Origin: JAMLJG01 sp035327585
GTDB taxonomy: Bacteria > Verrucomicrobiota > Kiritimatiellia > CAIVKH01
NCBI GenBank assembly: GCA_035327585.1
Contig: DAOLDD010000004.1
Span: 1 to 64,000, forward strand
Length of the DNA: 64,000 nt
Direction of reading: 5' to 3'
This document shows positions 49,401 through 59,037 of the stretch, in pieces (position 1 is the first letter of the stretch; each line of letters opens with the position of its first letter). Both the position numbers and the translations under genes were made by a program. The notes beneath the pieces were generated by a model. It ran no database searches. It was not told the DNA's origin and saw only the letters and a list, made by a program, of their open reading frames with translations.

Positions 49401-50543
49401 ATGGGCAAGTCGAGGGCGATAGCGCGCGAACGGGTGGAGGAGGTGCTGCGGCAGTTTGACCTGCGCGGGACCCTGCTGGTCGCGGAACCGTATGGCAGCG
49501 GGCACATCAACGACACGTTGTCGCTGATCGTCGACCAGGCGGGCGGCCCGTTGCGGTACATCCTCCAACGCATCAACAAGCGCATTTTCAAGGATCCGCC
49601 GCGGTTGATGTCGAACATCAGCCGGGTGACGGCCTGGATCGCGGAACGGCTGGCCGCGCATCTCGACGCGTCGCGCCGCGTGCTCACCGTCGTCTCCACC
49701 CGGGACGGGCTGCCCTATGCGCTCGACGCGGAGGGCGACTATTGGCGGATTTATCTCTTCATCGAAAAGGCGCGGACCTACGACGTGATCGACGGGCCGG
49801 GCCAGGCGGCCTCCGCGGCGCGGGCGTTCGGGGCCTTCATGCGGCAATTGGAGGCGTTTCCCGCGCGCGAGCTCCACGAGACGATCCCGGAATTTCACCA
49901 CACGCCCGCCCGTTTCGCCGCGCTGGTGCGGGCGATTGAGGAGGACCGGTGCAACCGCGCGGCGGGCGCGAAGGCGGAGATCGCCCTCCTGATGGAACGC
50001 GAGGCCGATGTGCACCGGCTGCTGGCGCTGCATCGCGAAGGCCGCCTGCCGCTCCGGGTCACGCACAACGACTGCAAGCTGAACAACGTGATGATCGACG
50101 ATATGAGCGGCGAGGGGATCTGCGTGATCGATCTCGATACCGTGATGCCCGGCCTCTCGCTATACGATTTTGGCGACATGGTGCGCACCGCCACGAGCCC
50201 GGCCGCGGAGGATGAGCGCGACCTGGCGCGCGTCCGGATGCAGATGCCGATGTTCCGGGCGCTGCTGGAGGGTTTCCTGTCCGGCGCGGGGGCAATCCTC
50301 ACGCCGGAGGAAATCGACCAGCTTCCCTTTGCCGGAAAACTGATCACCCTGGAAACCGGCATCCGTTTTCTGACGGACCATTTGAACGGGGATGTCTATT
50401 TCAAAACCGCGCGCCCGGGCCACAACCTGGACCGGTGCCGTACCCAGTGCCGCCTGGTGGCGTCGATCGAGGAGCAGGAGGCCGGGATGCGGCGGGAGGT
50501 CGCGCGCGCGATGGAGCAGCTGCAACAAGCTGTGGATCGATGA
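49401..50543 (+). CDS. N-acetylhexosamine 1-kinase-like phosphotransferase
   Basis: A 380-residue aminoglycoside-phosphotransferase-fold kinase of the NahK type, which phosphorylates GlcNAc or GalNAc at C1. The catalytic loop VTHNDCKLNNVMID (Brenner motif HxDxxxxN), the metal motif VIDLDTVMPG and the family N-terminus PYGSGHINDTLSL are clear. The start at 49401 follows GGGAGTGG. NahK normally works with a uridylyltransferase and epimerase; here only the epimerase is close. It overlaps the pseudopilin gene by four bases. Confidence 0.85.
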   Translation: MGKSRAIARERVEEVLRQFDLRGTLLVAEPYGSGHINDTLSLIVDQAGGPLRYILQRINKRIFKDPPRLMSNISRVTAWIAERLAAHLDASRRVLTVVSTRDGLPYALDAEGDYWRIYLFIEKARTYDVIDGPGQAASAARAFGAFMRQLEAFPARELHETIPEFHHTPARFAALVRAIEEDRCNRAAGAKAEIALLMEREADVHRLLALHREGRLPLRVTHNDCKLNNVMIDDMSGEGICVIDLDTVMPGLSLYDFGDMVRTATSPAAEDERDLARVRMQMPMFRALLEGFLSGAGAILTPEEIDQLPFAGKLITLETGIRFLTDHLNGDVYFKTARPGHNLDRCRTQCRLVASIEEQEAGMRREVARAMEQLQQAVDR

Positions 50544-51190
50544 TGGCCCCCTTTTCCAGGACGACGGTTCGCCGGGCATTCACGCTGATTGAGCTGCTCG
50601 TCGTCATCGCCATCATCGGCATCCTCTCCGCGCTGCTGACCGGGCCGATCGTGCACGCCCGCGCCCGCGCGCTGGAGACCACCTGCCAGAACAACCTGCG
50701 GCAGATCGCCATCCTGCTCATGGGCCATCTGCATGACCGCGACTACTTTCCGCCCGCGACCAGCATCGCGGAGAGTTATTTCGGCGCGCAGACCCCGCTG
50801 CTGGCCGCGCTGGGCGAATCCCTGCGCGGCGCCTCGAACATCCTGTTCTGTCCACGTTCGGTGAAGTTGGAGCAACTCGATATCGACACCGAGCTCGCAG
50901 CGGGACGCATCGGCTATTTCTACTGGGCGTGGATTCCCGGTGGGGGCGGCAGCGGCGTGCAGCCCATGGGATTGGGCGCATCGTCGAATGTGTGGTTGAC
51001 GCAGGGGTGGAACAGTCAGTTGGGGCAACTGGTCCTCATGACCGACCATTTCCGGGACCGACAGTATTGGGCGCTTCCGCAGGACTGGCAGTTTCACGCC
51101 CCGCCGGATGTGGAGCATAGTCTCTCCGTGCCCGGCACGCTGGCGGTCATGCAGGACGGGTCCGTGCGAAAAATCGCGCCGCGCCCGTAG
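50540..51190 (+). CDS. Type II secretion-type pseudopilin-like protein
   Basis: A 216-residue protein with a class III prepilin signal: AFTLIELLVVIAIIGILSALLTG (prepilin peptidase cleavage before FTLIE). The C-terminal part (DYFPPATSIAESYFG...VLMTDHFRDRQYW...LAVMQDGSVRKIAP) matches the PVC family of DUF1559-like pseudopilins, thought to be surface-attached rather than true pili. It lies between a kinase and an oxidoreductase without other pilus genes. Confidence 0.85.
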   Translation: MMAPFSRTTVRRAFTLIELLVVIAIIGILSALLTGPIVHARARALETTCQNNLRQIAILLMGHLHDRDYFPPATSIAESYFGAQTPLLAALGESLRGASNILFCPRSVKLEQLDIDTELAAGRIGYFYWAWIPGGGGSGVQPMGLGASSNVWLTQGWNSQLGQLVLMTDHFRDRQYWALPQDWQFHAPPDVEHSLSVPGTLAVMQDGSVRKIAPRP

Positions 51191-51212
51191 GGCCGTGAGG
51201 TATCGTCGATTT

Positions 51213-52373
51213 ATGAAAAACATCCGCATTGGGCTGATCGGCGCCTCCGGGCGCGCCATTCTCGCGAAGCACTGGCATCCGCCGCACAGCGCCGTTTCGG
51301 AGGTGGTCGCGGCCGCGGATGTGGCGGAGCGCTCGCTCGCGGATTTGCGCGCGTGGGCGCCCGATGCGGCGACGATGACGGACTACCGCGAGCTGCTGGC
51401 GCACCCGGACCTGGACGCGGTCGCGGTATTCACGCCCGACCGCTTTCACGAGGAGCATGCCCTCGCGGTGCTGGCCGCGGGGAAGGCGCTGTACCTTGAA
51501 AAACCGATGGCGCTTTCCACCGAGGCGTGCGACCGGATCCTCGCGGCGCGGCGCAAGGCCGGCACGCCGCTCATGATGGGCTTCAACCTGCGCTATCACC
51601 CGGTGGTGCTCGCGGCGCGCGAGGCGATCGGCGCGGGACGCATCGGCGCGGTGAAGGCGATCTGGGTCCGCCACTTCATCGGCGCGGGTGGCGATTTCTA
51701 CTACCACGACTGGCACGCGAACCGGACCGGCGTCCATTCGCTGTTGCTGCAGAAGGCCTCGCACGATTTCGACGTGATCCACTGGCTGGGCGGCGCGTAC
51801 GGCACTCGCGCGGCGGCGTTCGGCGACCTCGATTACTTCGGCGGTTCGCACGCGGACGACCTCACGTGCCAGCCATGCCCGGATCGCGCGGCGTGCCGCG
51901 AGGAGCAGGCGCCGGACAATCCGCGCCAGCAGTGCGTGTTCCGCCGGTCGGTGGATGTGGAGGACAACCAGGTCGTGATCCTCCAGCTCGCCAACGGCGT
52001 GAAGGCGTCGTATGCGCAGTGCCACTTCACGCCCGAATACCTGCGCAACTACACCCTCATCGGCACGGACGGGCGCATTGAGTTTAATCTCGAACGCAAC
52101 GAAATCTGGCTGTATCCGCGTCCCGCCAAAACGCGCGACTGGCCGACGCCGCCGCCGCGCGAGGCGATTCCGCTCGCGGGCGCGAAGGCGGGCGACGAGG
52201 GACACGGCGGGGCGGATGAACAGATCGCGGCGGGCTTTCTCCGCTATCTGCGCGAGGGCGTGCCGCCCAACACCTCGCCGGAGGACGGGCGCATGAGCGT
52301 CGCCGTCGGTTGCGCGGCGACGGCATCGCTGCGGGAAGGCCGCGTCATGGATGTGCCCCCGCTGCCGTCATGA
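51213..52373 (+). CDS. Gfo/Idh/MocA family oxidoreductase
   Basis: A 386-residue NAD(P)-dependent sugar dehydrogenase. Rossmann opening RIGLIGASGRAIL, the conserved YLEKPMALST (catalytic EKP) and GFNLRYHPVV are typical. An internal CQPCPDRAAC segment with four cysteines may bind a metal and is less usual. It is co-transcribed with the following gene (ATGA). The substrate is probably a sugar released by the large secreted proteins downstream; this is inference. Confidence 0.88.
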   Translation: MKNIRIGLIGASGRAILAKHWHPPHSAVSEVVAAADVAERSLADLRAWAPDAATMTDYRELLAHPDLDAVAVFTPDRFHEEHALAVLAAGKALYLEKPMALSTEACDRILAARRKAGTPLMMGFNLRYHPVVLAAREAIGAGRIGAVKAIWVRHFIGAGGDFYYHDWHANRTGVHSLLLQKASHDFDVIHWLGGAYGTRAAAFGDLDYFGGSHADDLTCQPCPDRAACREEQAPDNPRQQCVFRRSVDVEDNQVVILQLANGVKASYAQCHFTPEYLRNYTLIGTDGRIEFNLERNEIWLYPRPAKTRDWPTPPPREAIPLAGAKAGDEGHGGADEQIAAGFLRYLREGVPPNTSPEDGRMSVAVGCAATASLREGRVMDVPPLPS

Positions 52374-54160
52374 CCCGCACGGCGCTCAACCTGCTCACGC
52401 TGGCCGTCGCGTGCGGCGCGGAAGCCGCCACGTTCAGTCCCGCGCCGACGACGAACGATCTGAACAATCCGCACAAGGGGTTCATGTTGTGGGGCACCGA
52501 TTTTGCCGACGGCGCGCCGGTGAACCACTACGGCGCGACGATCTATCACATCTACGTGCCGTGGCGGGAAATTGAGACCGCGGACCAGGTGTTCGACTGG
52601 GGCCGCTTCGAAACCAATCACCTGCTGCCGATCCTCGCCGCGAACAGCAATGCGACATTCGTGCTGCGTCCGGTCGCCGACTACCCCGACGGCCAGAACA
52701 GCGGGATCACGCTGTTCTACACGGGCGGCGAGCTGACGCGCGATTTCCCCTCGTTTCTCACCAACGCTCCGCTCTCGATTCCCGCATATCCCTATACGAG
52801 TTGCGACGGCGATGGGCCGGGCATCACGCCGGACTGGAACCGGGCCGCGATGATCACGCAACTGGTCCAGTTCGTGCAGGCGTTCGGCGCGCGCTACGAC
52901 GGCGATACGCGCATCACTGCGGTGCAGGTCGGTTTGCTCGGGCTCTGGGGCGAGTGGCACCAGTCCGGGTGCGACAACCGCATGCCGTCGAACGCCGTGA
53001 AAGTCGCCGTGCGCGAAGCGTACAAAACGTCCTTCACGAACACGCCGTTGCAGACCCGCTATCCGCGCGACCCCGACTCCATCGGCGTGTCCTTCGGGTT
53101 CCACGAGGATTATTTCCCGTCGTTCACCGCGCCGTGCATCTACGGTTTTCCCACGTGCAGCGACAACGGCGACTGGAGCCTGCACTACGGCTTCCAGAAC
53201 GTAAATCCCGCCGCCGCGACCAACTGGCGCGTGAACCCCATTTCCGGGGAAAGCCCCAACACCGCCCAGAAACGCACGTGGTCGAACGATGTCGCCGACG
53301 TGATGACGGTGCTGCGCGACTACCATTTTTCGTTCCTCGGCCCGGCGGGCGGCCACCAGTGGAACGGAAACCAGGCGAACTTGAATCCGATGAAACGCCT
53401 GCTCGGCTACAACTATCACCTCGTGCGCGTCGACTGGCCCGACGCCGCGCCGCTCGGCCATCCATTTCCCGTCACCCTTGCCTTAACGAACAGCGGCGCC
53501 GCCCCGTGCTATCACCCGTTCCGCGTCGAGGTCGCGCTTTGCGCCACCAACGGCGCGCCCCTCTGGCGTCACGCGCTCACGAACAACCTGCGGGCGCTCG
53601 TGCCCGGCCAGCACCTGGAGTGGACCGTAAACGCGTGGCCCACCAATCTGGCGGCGGGGACCTACTCGCTGCGCGTCGGCATCCTCGACCCGCGCACCGG
53701 CGAACCCGGCGTGCGCATCCAATCCGCGGGCGAGGACGCGAACCGCCGCATCGTCATCGGCGCCGTCACCCTGCAGGACCCGTGGCAGATGGACAGCGAC
53801 GGCGACGGGCTGCCGGATGGCTGGGAATTCCAGCATTTCGGCGGCTTCACCAACGCGCAGCCGTACGCCGACCCGGACGGCGACGGCCAGTTGAACTGGG
53901 AGCATTACGTGAGCGGCACCAACCCCACCAACGCCGCGTCCGTATTCGTCCTCGGGCAAATCGCGCTGGATGCAACGCCCGTGGTACGCCTCGCGACCGT
54001 CACCAACCGCCGCTACGCCGTGCAGCGCGCCGCATGGTCCGCGGACGCGGAGTGGAATCCCGTCGGCGCGGACTTCGACGGCACCGGCGCCACCGTTTCC
54101 CTGCCCGATCCCGCCGCCGGTCCCGGCGCCATCTATCGCGCCACCGTCTACGTGCCGTGA
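52370..54160 (+). CDS. Secreted DUF4832-type barrel protein with Ca-loop C-terminus
   Basis: A 596-residue protein with a short signal peptide (TALNLLTLAVACGAEA). The body matches the DUF4874/DUF4832 pattern: NNPHKGFMLWGTDF, IYVPWREIETADQVFDW, VQVGLLGLWGEWH and FGFHEDYF, a TIM-barrel that resembles glycoside hydrolases in layout. The C-terminal segment (DSDGDGLPDGWEF...DPDGDGQLNWEHYVSGTNP) is the thrombospondin-3-type domain also found in the giant CHAP protein. It is inferred to bind or cut polysaccharide. Confidence 0.75.
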   Translation: MTRTALNLLTLAVACGAEAATFSPAPTTNDLNNPHKGFMLWGTDFADGAPVNHYGATIYHIYVPWREIETADQVFDWGRFETNHLLPILAANSNATFVLRPVADYPDGQNSGITLFYTGGELTRDFPSFLTNAPLSIPAYPYTSCDGDGPGITPDWNRAAMITQLVQFVQAFGARYDGDTRITAVQVGLLGLWGEWHQSGCDNRMPSNAVKVAVREAYKTSFTNTPLQTRYPRDPDSIGVSFGFHEDYFPSFTAPCIYGFPTCSDNGDWSLHYGFQNVNPAAATNWRVNPISGESPNTAQKRTWSNDVADVMTVLRDYHFSFLGPAGGHQWNGNQANLNPMKRLLGYNYHLVRVDWPDAAPLGHPFPVTLALTNSGAAPCYHPFRVEVALCATNGAPLWRHALTNNLRALVPGQHLEWTVNAWPTNLAAGTYSLRVGILDPRTGEPGVRIQSAGEDANRRIVIGAVTLQDPWQMDSDGDGLPDGWEFQHFGGFTNAQPYADPDGDGQLNWEHYVSGTNPTNAASVFVLGQIALDATPVVRLATVTNRRYAVQRAAWSADAEWNPVGADFDGTGATVSLPDPAAGPGAIYRATVYVP

Positions 54161-54169
54161 GGGAGGCCC

Positions 54170-57100
54170 ATGGAAATGAATATCGGACGCAGCGTCAGAT
54201 GGCCTTCAATGCTCCTGCTGTGCGGCATCGCGCTGCGGTGGCTTGCGTGTGGTGCATCGGCGCTCCCTTCGGATGCGGAATATTTTCATGCCATCGCCTC
54301 CGGCGCCTGGCAATCGGTCCCGGGCGACTCGCGATCCGATGGGGACCCGGGAGCGATGGGGTGGGCGGTGAGCGACGGGCGTCCGCACGTGGTGTGGCCG
54401 GCGTCATCCGGCCCGGTTGAACGCGCCGTGCGTGTGCGGTTGCGCGATGCGCGCGCCGGTTCGGAACGGGAGGTGGAATTGACGCCGCGTGTGACGCAGG
54501 CGGGAAGCCGGCTTCGGCTGGACCAGCGCCTCGACGCCTGGGGCGTCGAGGTGGAGCTGGTGCTGGCCGCGCGGGGTACGCACGTGGAGGGCGCGGCGCG
54601 GCTGCGTGGGTTGACGACAAACGACGCCCCGCTGCGCGTCGAGGTGGCGCTGGATGCGCCGGGCAAGGATTGGCGCTGGTGGGACGATGGACGGCGCTGG
54701 CGCGCGGTGACCGGCGCCGGCGTGTACGCGAATCTGACGCGCGTGCTCGCGGGATACGACGGACACATGTCGCGCTATCCGTATGCCTGCCTCGCGTCGG
54801 ACCGCGAGGCGCTTGCGCTGGCGGTGCCGCTGCTGCGCCCGCGCGTGTTCCAACTCGTGTACGACGCGGCATCGACGGAATACCGGCTCGCGGTCGACGT
54901 GACGCTCTCACCCGCCACCGCAAAATTCCCCAACGAGGCGACGTTCTTCTTTTCGTTGTTCGCGTCGGACCCCGCGGAAGGGTTCCGCGGCGTCATCGAG
55001 CGCTACGGGCGCATCCATCCCGAAGCGTTTGTGAAGCGCGTTGCATGGGAGGGCGTGTGGATGCCCTTCACGCGGATCAACGATGTCCGCGACGCGGAGG
55101 GCTTTCATTTTGGATTCCACGAATACGGCGCGGTGGATCTGGAATATAACCGGCGGCACGGCATCCATTCGTTTCTCTACGTCGAACCCTGGACCTATTG
55201 GATGGCGATGCCGCCGGAGCAACCCCGCGAGACCGGCGAGGCGATGCGCTTGCTGGACAAAAACGCGGCGGAGGGCGACGCGTGGAATCGTCCGATGGCC
55301 GTCGCGACGCGCATCAGCGCCATGCACGATGCGTCCGGCGACCCCATGCACCAATTCGTGGACCAGCCGTGGTGCAGCGGCACGTTGTTTTTCAATAACA
55401 GCGATCCGGACCTGGCGGCGCCGGGCGGCGAAGGATTCAGCGCCGGGGCGTTGAACCTGGATATCGCGCGGCGCGAGGTCCTGGAGCGCGAACGCGTCGT
55501 CCTGCCGGGCTGGGATCCGTATGCGGAGGGGTATCGGGTGGACAACGAACAGTCGCACGATTCCGGCACCCGCAGCCTGTTGCTGGAACGGGCGCCAGGG
55601 CAGGGGGACCGCGGCGCCGTGCAATTCGTAACGCTGGACCAGCGGACGGCCACGCCAATTCGGATCAGCGGCTGGAGCCGCGCCGAAAATGTGTCGCCCG
55701 GCGCAGCGATCAACTACTCGCTGTACGCGGACCTCACGTATCAGGATGGCTCCAATTCCTGGGGGCATGCGGTGGGTTTTGACGACGGCACGCATGCCTG
55801 GCAGCAACGCGAGTTGCTGATCACGCCCGCGGCGCCGGTCAAAACCGTCAGCCTGCACGCCCTGTTCCGCGGCGATCGCACGGGCCGCGCGTGGTTTGAC
55901 CAATTGGCGTTGAAGGAAATTCCCGATGCGCGCAACGGCTCCGGCGTCGCGGCGGAAGACCTGGCGGCGTTGCCCAACCGGCTGCGCGACGGGACGTTCG
56001 GCGGCGCGCCCGTTGAATTGAGGGCGGATGGCATGTACCTCGACTCCCTCGAAGGCTGGGCCAACCGCTTGAACTTTCGCGCGGATCACTTCGCGGCGGT
56101 CGATGTGCCGCTCGCGTACGAAACCGGCAGCGGGCGCACGGCCATCTTCAATCTGTTTTCCATCTTCGAATTCACCCGGGCCATGGCCGAATCCCTGCAC
56201 GCGCACGACCGGCTGCTGATGGGCAACTGGGTGCTCATTGACTTTCCTTTTCTCGGCGCGCTGCTCGACGTGCCGGGCAAGGAGGTGCATTGGCTCGACG
56301 CGCAGCACGCGTTTGCTCCGGATTCGGATGAAACAATGCTGTACCGCCGCACCTTGAGCGGCACGAAGCCCTATCCGCTGCTGCTCAACGTGACGTTCGA
56401 ACACTTCACGCCCGCGATGATGCGAAAATTCTTCGAGCGCTCCCTGTTCTACGCCTTCTATCCGGGCATGTTTTCACACGACGCCGCGACGAATCCCTAT
56501 TTTGAGGATCCCGCCCTCTATGATCGGGATCGCGACCTCTTCTTGAAGTACATCCCCATGGTGCGCGCCCTGTCCGCCGCCGGTTGGGAACCCGTCACGC
56601 GCGCCGCAAGCAGTCATCCCGAAATCCTGGTAGAACGCTACGGCCGTCGGCCGGACGACGGCCTGTATTTCACGTTTCATCACGACGGCGACGGCTGGGC
56701 CGGCGCGGACATCCGCATCGAAGCCGGCGCGCTGGAGATAACCAACCGCGTCCGGCTCCTCGACGTCACCGACGGCGGCGTGGTCGCGCTGGGGAATCCG
56801 GGCGAACCGCTGGACTTCAGCACACGGCTCGGCGGCTACGGCACCCGCGTGATCCGGCTCATCGAAGACACCCCGGCCGCGCTCGGCGCATTCGCCGCGG
56901 AACACGTGGGCGCCCTGCGCGCCGTCGTCGTCCGCCACGAGGCGCAAGGCAAACTGGCGGCCGCGGCGGCCGGCGAGCTGCGCGGGCTGTTGGGCCGCGT
57001 GGCGGAGGAATCCGCGACGGGCGAACGCGACGGCCTGTTGCGGGCGCTGCGCCGGGTTCAGCGGTTGCGCGGCCTGACCGCGGCGTATGCGCGCAACGAT

Positions 57101-58240
57101 TTTGCCCGGGCCGTTGCAGCCGCTGAAAATGCGCTGTCGGATGCGGCGGCCATGGCGCTGGGCCTGTCGTTTTCGGTGACGACGCCCGATGCACTGGTCT
57201 CGCCCTCGGAATCCTCCTGCGTCGTGGAACTGGAAAACCGGTGTTCCGACGCGGTGGAGATCCGGTCGATCCGCCTCGCGTTTGACCTGTCGGATCGCGC
57301 GCGTGCGGATGCCGCGTCCGCGCCGGGCGGCGTGGCGGCGCCGGGCGAATCCATGCGGCGCGCGATTTCGTTTTCGGTTCCGGCGGGCGCCGCCCCCGAT
57401 GCGGAATGCGCGATGCGCATTTCCGTGGAAGGCGTCGTTGCGGCGCAGCCCTTCACGCTCGCGCGGACGGTGCGCGCCCGCGTCGTGTCCGGCTTCGATC
57501 TGCGCCTCGCGCCCGGCCGTGTGTTGTCGGTCCAGCCCGAGGCGGAATGGACCGTGATGCTGGCCAATCATCACGCCGAGGCAAGGGACGTGGCGCTGCA
57601 TGCCCGCGTGGAGGGGCCGGGCCCCGTCGCCCTGTCGTGGACGCAATCGCAGGTGCGCGTCGAAGCCGGCCGCACGCTCGCGCTGCCGCTCCGCCTTTCG
57701 ACGCCGCATCCGGAGCGCCGCGCGGACTATGCCGTGGTCGTTTCCTCCGCGTGGGGCGCGGCGACCGGCGCGCTCGTCCGCTTTCCGGCTTCCTCCAATC
57801 TGCTGGCCGATGCGAACGTCGAGGTCCGTGTGGACTCCACCTTCGCGGGCTATTCCATCGGGGCGTTGCGGGACGGCATCATCGAGATAGAGGGACTGGA
57901 CTGGTCCGAATCGGCGTGGGCGTCCGCCGATCTGCACGTGCCGCACTGGGTCGAGGCGCGCTGGCCGTCGCCGCGCCGCATCCAGGGGGCCTCCGTGTAT
58001 TGGGCGAACGACGGCGGCACGTATTTCCGCTCCGCCCGCTACCGCCTTCAAGTCCGGAGGGATGGCCGCTGGATGGACCTGGCCGATACGCGCGAGGACG
58101 ACGCGGCTCGCGGCCTTACGCGGCACACGTTTGGGCCCGTCACCACGGACGGCGTCCGCATGTGGCAGGAGGCGGGCGGCGGGCACGCGTCCCGCGCAAA
58201 CCTGCTGTGGCTCCGCGAATTCGCCATCCACGGCGAATAG
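54170..58240 (+). CDS. Large secreted TIM-barrel-like protein A (1356 aa), putative novel glycosidase
   Basis: A 1356-residue protein with an N-terminal signal (SMLLLCGIALRWLACGASA). After a beta-sandwich of about 300 residues comes a barrel with VEGVWMPFTRIND-like, FLYVEPWTYW (Glu339), DGMYLDSLEGW (Asp625), LIDFPFLGALLDVPGKEVHW and SHDAATNPYF segments, arranged like a retaining glycosidase. The C-terminus has beta domains and a discoidin-like unit (STFAGYSIGALRDGIIEIEGLDW). It is paralogous to the gene at 59779. It is not assignable to a known GH family by eye. Confidence 0.65.
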   Translation: MEMNIGRSVRWPSMLLLCGIALRWLACGASALPSDAEYFHAIASGAWQSVPGDSRSDGDPGAMGWAVSDGRPHVVWPASSGPVERAVRVRLRDARAGSEREVELTPRVTQAGSRLRLDQRLDAWGVEVELVLAARGTHVEGAARLRGLTTNDAPLRVEVALDAPGKDWRWWDDGRRWRAVTGAGVYANLTRVLAGYDGHMSRYPYACLASDREALALAVPLLRPRVFQLVYDAASTEYRLAVDVTLSPATAKFPNEATFFFSLFASDPAEGFRGVIERYGRIHPEAFVKRVAWEGVWMPFTRINDVRDAEGFHFGFHEYGAVDLEYNRRHGIHSFLYVEPWTYWMAMPPEQPRETGEAMRLLDKNAAEGDAWNRPMAVATRISAMHDASGDPMHQFVDQPWCSGTLFFNNSDPDLAAPGGEGFSAGALNLDIARREVLERERVVLPGWDPYAEGYRVDNEQSHDSGTRSLLLERAPGQGDRGAVQFVTLDQRTATPIRISGWSRAENVSPGAAINYSLYADLTYQDGSNSWGHAVGFDDGTHAWQQRELLITPAAPVKTVSLHALFRGDRTGRAWFDQLALKEIPDARNGSGVAAEDLAALPNRLRDGTFGGAPVELRADGMYLDSLEGWANRLNFRADHFAAVDVPLAYETGSGRTAIFNLFSIFEFTRAMAESLHAHDRLLMGNWVLIDFPFLGALLDVPGKEVHWLDAQHAFAPDSDETMLYRRTLSGTKPYPLLLNVTFEHFTPAMMRKFFERSLFYAFYPGMFSHDAATNPYFEDPALYDRDRDLFLKYIPMVRALSAAGWEPVTRAASSHPEILVERYGRRPDDGLYFTFHHDGDGWAGADIRIEAGALEITNRVRLLDVTDGGVVALGNPGEPLDFSTRLGGYGTRVIRLIEDTPAALGAFAAEHVGALRAVVVRHEAQGKLAAAAAGELRGLLGRVAEESATGERDGLLRALRRVQRLRGLTAAYARNDFARAVAAAENALSDAAAMALGLSFSVTTPDALVSPSESSCVVELENRCSDAVEIRSIRLAFDLSDRARADAASAPGGVAAPGESMRRAISFSVPAGAAPDAECAMRISVEGVVAAQPFTLARTVRARVVSGFDLRLAPGRVLSVQPEAEWTVMLANHHAEARDVALHARVEGPGPVALSWTQSQVRVEAGRTLALPLRLSTPHPERRADYAVVVSSAWGAATGALVRFPASSNLLADANVEVRVDSTFAGYSIGALRDGIIEIEGLDWSESAWASADLHVPHWVEARWPSPRRIQGASVYWANDGGTYFRSARYRLQVRRDGRWMDLADTREDDAARGLTRHTFGPVTTDGVRMWQEAGGGHASRANLLWLREFAIHGE

Positions 58241-58251
58241 CCGCGTGGCGG

Positions 58252-58305
58252 AAAAATTACAGACGTTGTAAGCGCCGGAAAAAGAAATTACAGACGTTGT
58301 AGATT
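58252..58305 (-). repeat. Dispersed repeat, copy B
   Basis: CAGACGTTG at 58260-58268 and 58291-58299 (CAACGTCTG on the minus strand), 31 bases apart, with an A-rich spacer. It mirrors copy A at 13.3 kb on the other strand. It lies 12 bases after the TIM-barrel gene and downstream of the convergent small gene. Confidence 0.85.
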
Positions 58306-58348
58306 TGAGGGCCGGCGAGAACCGCGGGTCGCGCGGATGGAATGGGCG

Positions 58349-58948
58349 TCAGCGCAATTTGATGCGGATGAATTTGCCGCCGCCGCCGCGGCGCAGCGCG
58401 CCGTCGGGCATTTCGTCGTTGGTGGAACCGCCGACGCCGTCGGCGGTGTTGTCGGCGATGAGAAAGGCGTGGAGGGTTGCGCCGTGGAGTTCCAGCAGGG
58501 CGGGGCTGAGCGTGAATTCCGCGTAGGCGCCATCCACGCGAAACGGGACTTCGCCAACGGCGCTCCAGGACCAGGTGACGCCGCGGCCGGGTCCGTCGTC
58601 GCCGGTGTAGCGGTAGAGCGTGATGCCTTGCAGCAGGTAGTCGGCCCCGATGGGGAAGTTGTCCTCGCCGCCGCGAAATCCGGTGTCGCGCCTGCCGTCG
58701 GCGTCGAGATAGACGCAGTAGGCCGCGCCGCGGTTGAAGTCGATGGGCCCGGCGCAGCGGTAGGCGAGGCGCAGCCCGTCCTTCGCCGGCGCGGCGTAAA
58801 ACGCCGTCCAGTCGCAGGGGCTCACGCCCTCGACGCGGTCGCGCTCGAGCGGCGTCCCGCCGCCGCCGGTTTTCACCTCGCCCCGCGCCGTTGCGACCGC
58901 TATCGTCAATCCGATGCCCGCCATGCAAATCCCCGCCAGCCGTTTCAT
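58349..58948 (-). CDS. Secreted CBM9/DOMON-like protein
   Basis: A 199-residue protein with signal peptide (RLAGICMAGIGLTIAVATARG) and a beta-sandwich with YCVYLDADGRRDTGF, GADYLLQGITLYRYTGDD and TWSWSAVGEVPFRVDG, the pattern of CBM9/DOMON carbohydrate-binding domains. It is paralogous to the divergent PEP-CTERM protein and lacks the sorting tail. GGGAG precedes the ATG at 58948. Confidence 0.7.
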   Translation of the reverse strand: MKRLAGICMAGIGLTIAVATARGEVKTGGGGTPLERDRVEGVSPCDWTAFYAAPAKDGLRLAYRCAGPIDFNRGAAYCVYLDADGRRDTGFRGGEDNFPIGADYLLQGITLYRYTGDDGPGRGVTWSWSAVGEVPFRVDGAYAEFTLSPALLELHGATLHAFLIADNTADGVGGSTNDEMPDGALRRGGGGKFIRIKLR

Positions 58949-58972
58949 GTTTCGTCTCCCAAAGATTTCCGT

Positions 58973-59013
58973 TTGACAATTATTTTGATACATCATATAA
59001 ATAACCCTGTCAA
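58973..59013. promoter_or_regulatory. Face-to-face promoters with ROK-type operator, site 3
   Basis: TTGACA (58973-58978), 17 bases, TATAAA (58996-59001) points right. TTGACA on the minus strand (59013-59008), 17 bases, TATCAA (58990-58985) points left. TTTGATACATCATA (58984-58997) lies under both -10 regions and matches sites 1 and 2. One repressor could switch off both genes. Confidence 0.65.
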
Positions 59014-59037
59014 CCTTGGAAACCAGTGGAGCGAACG

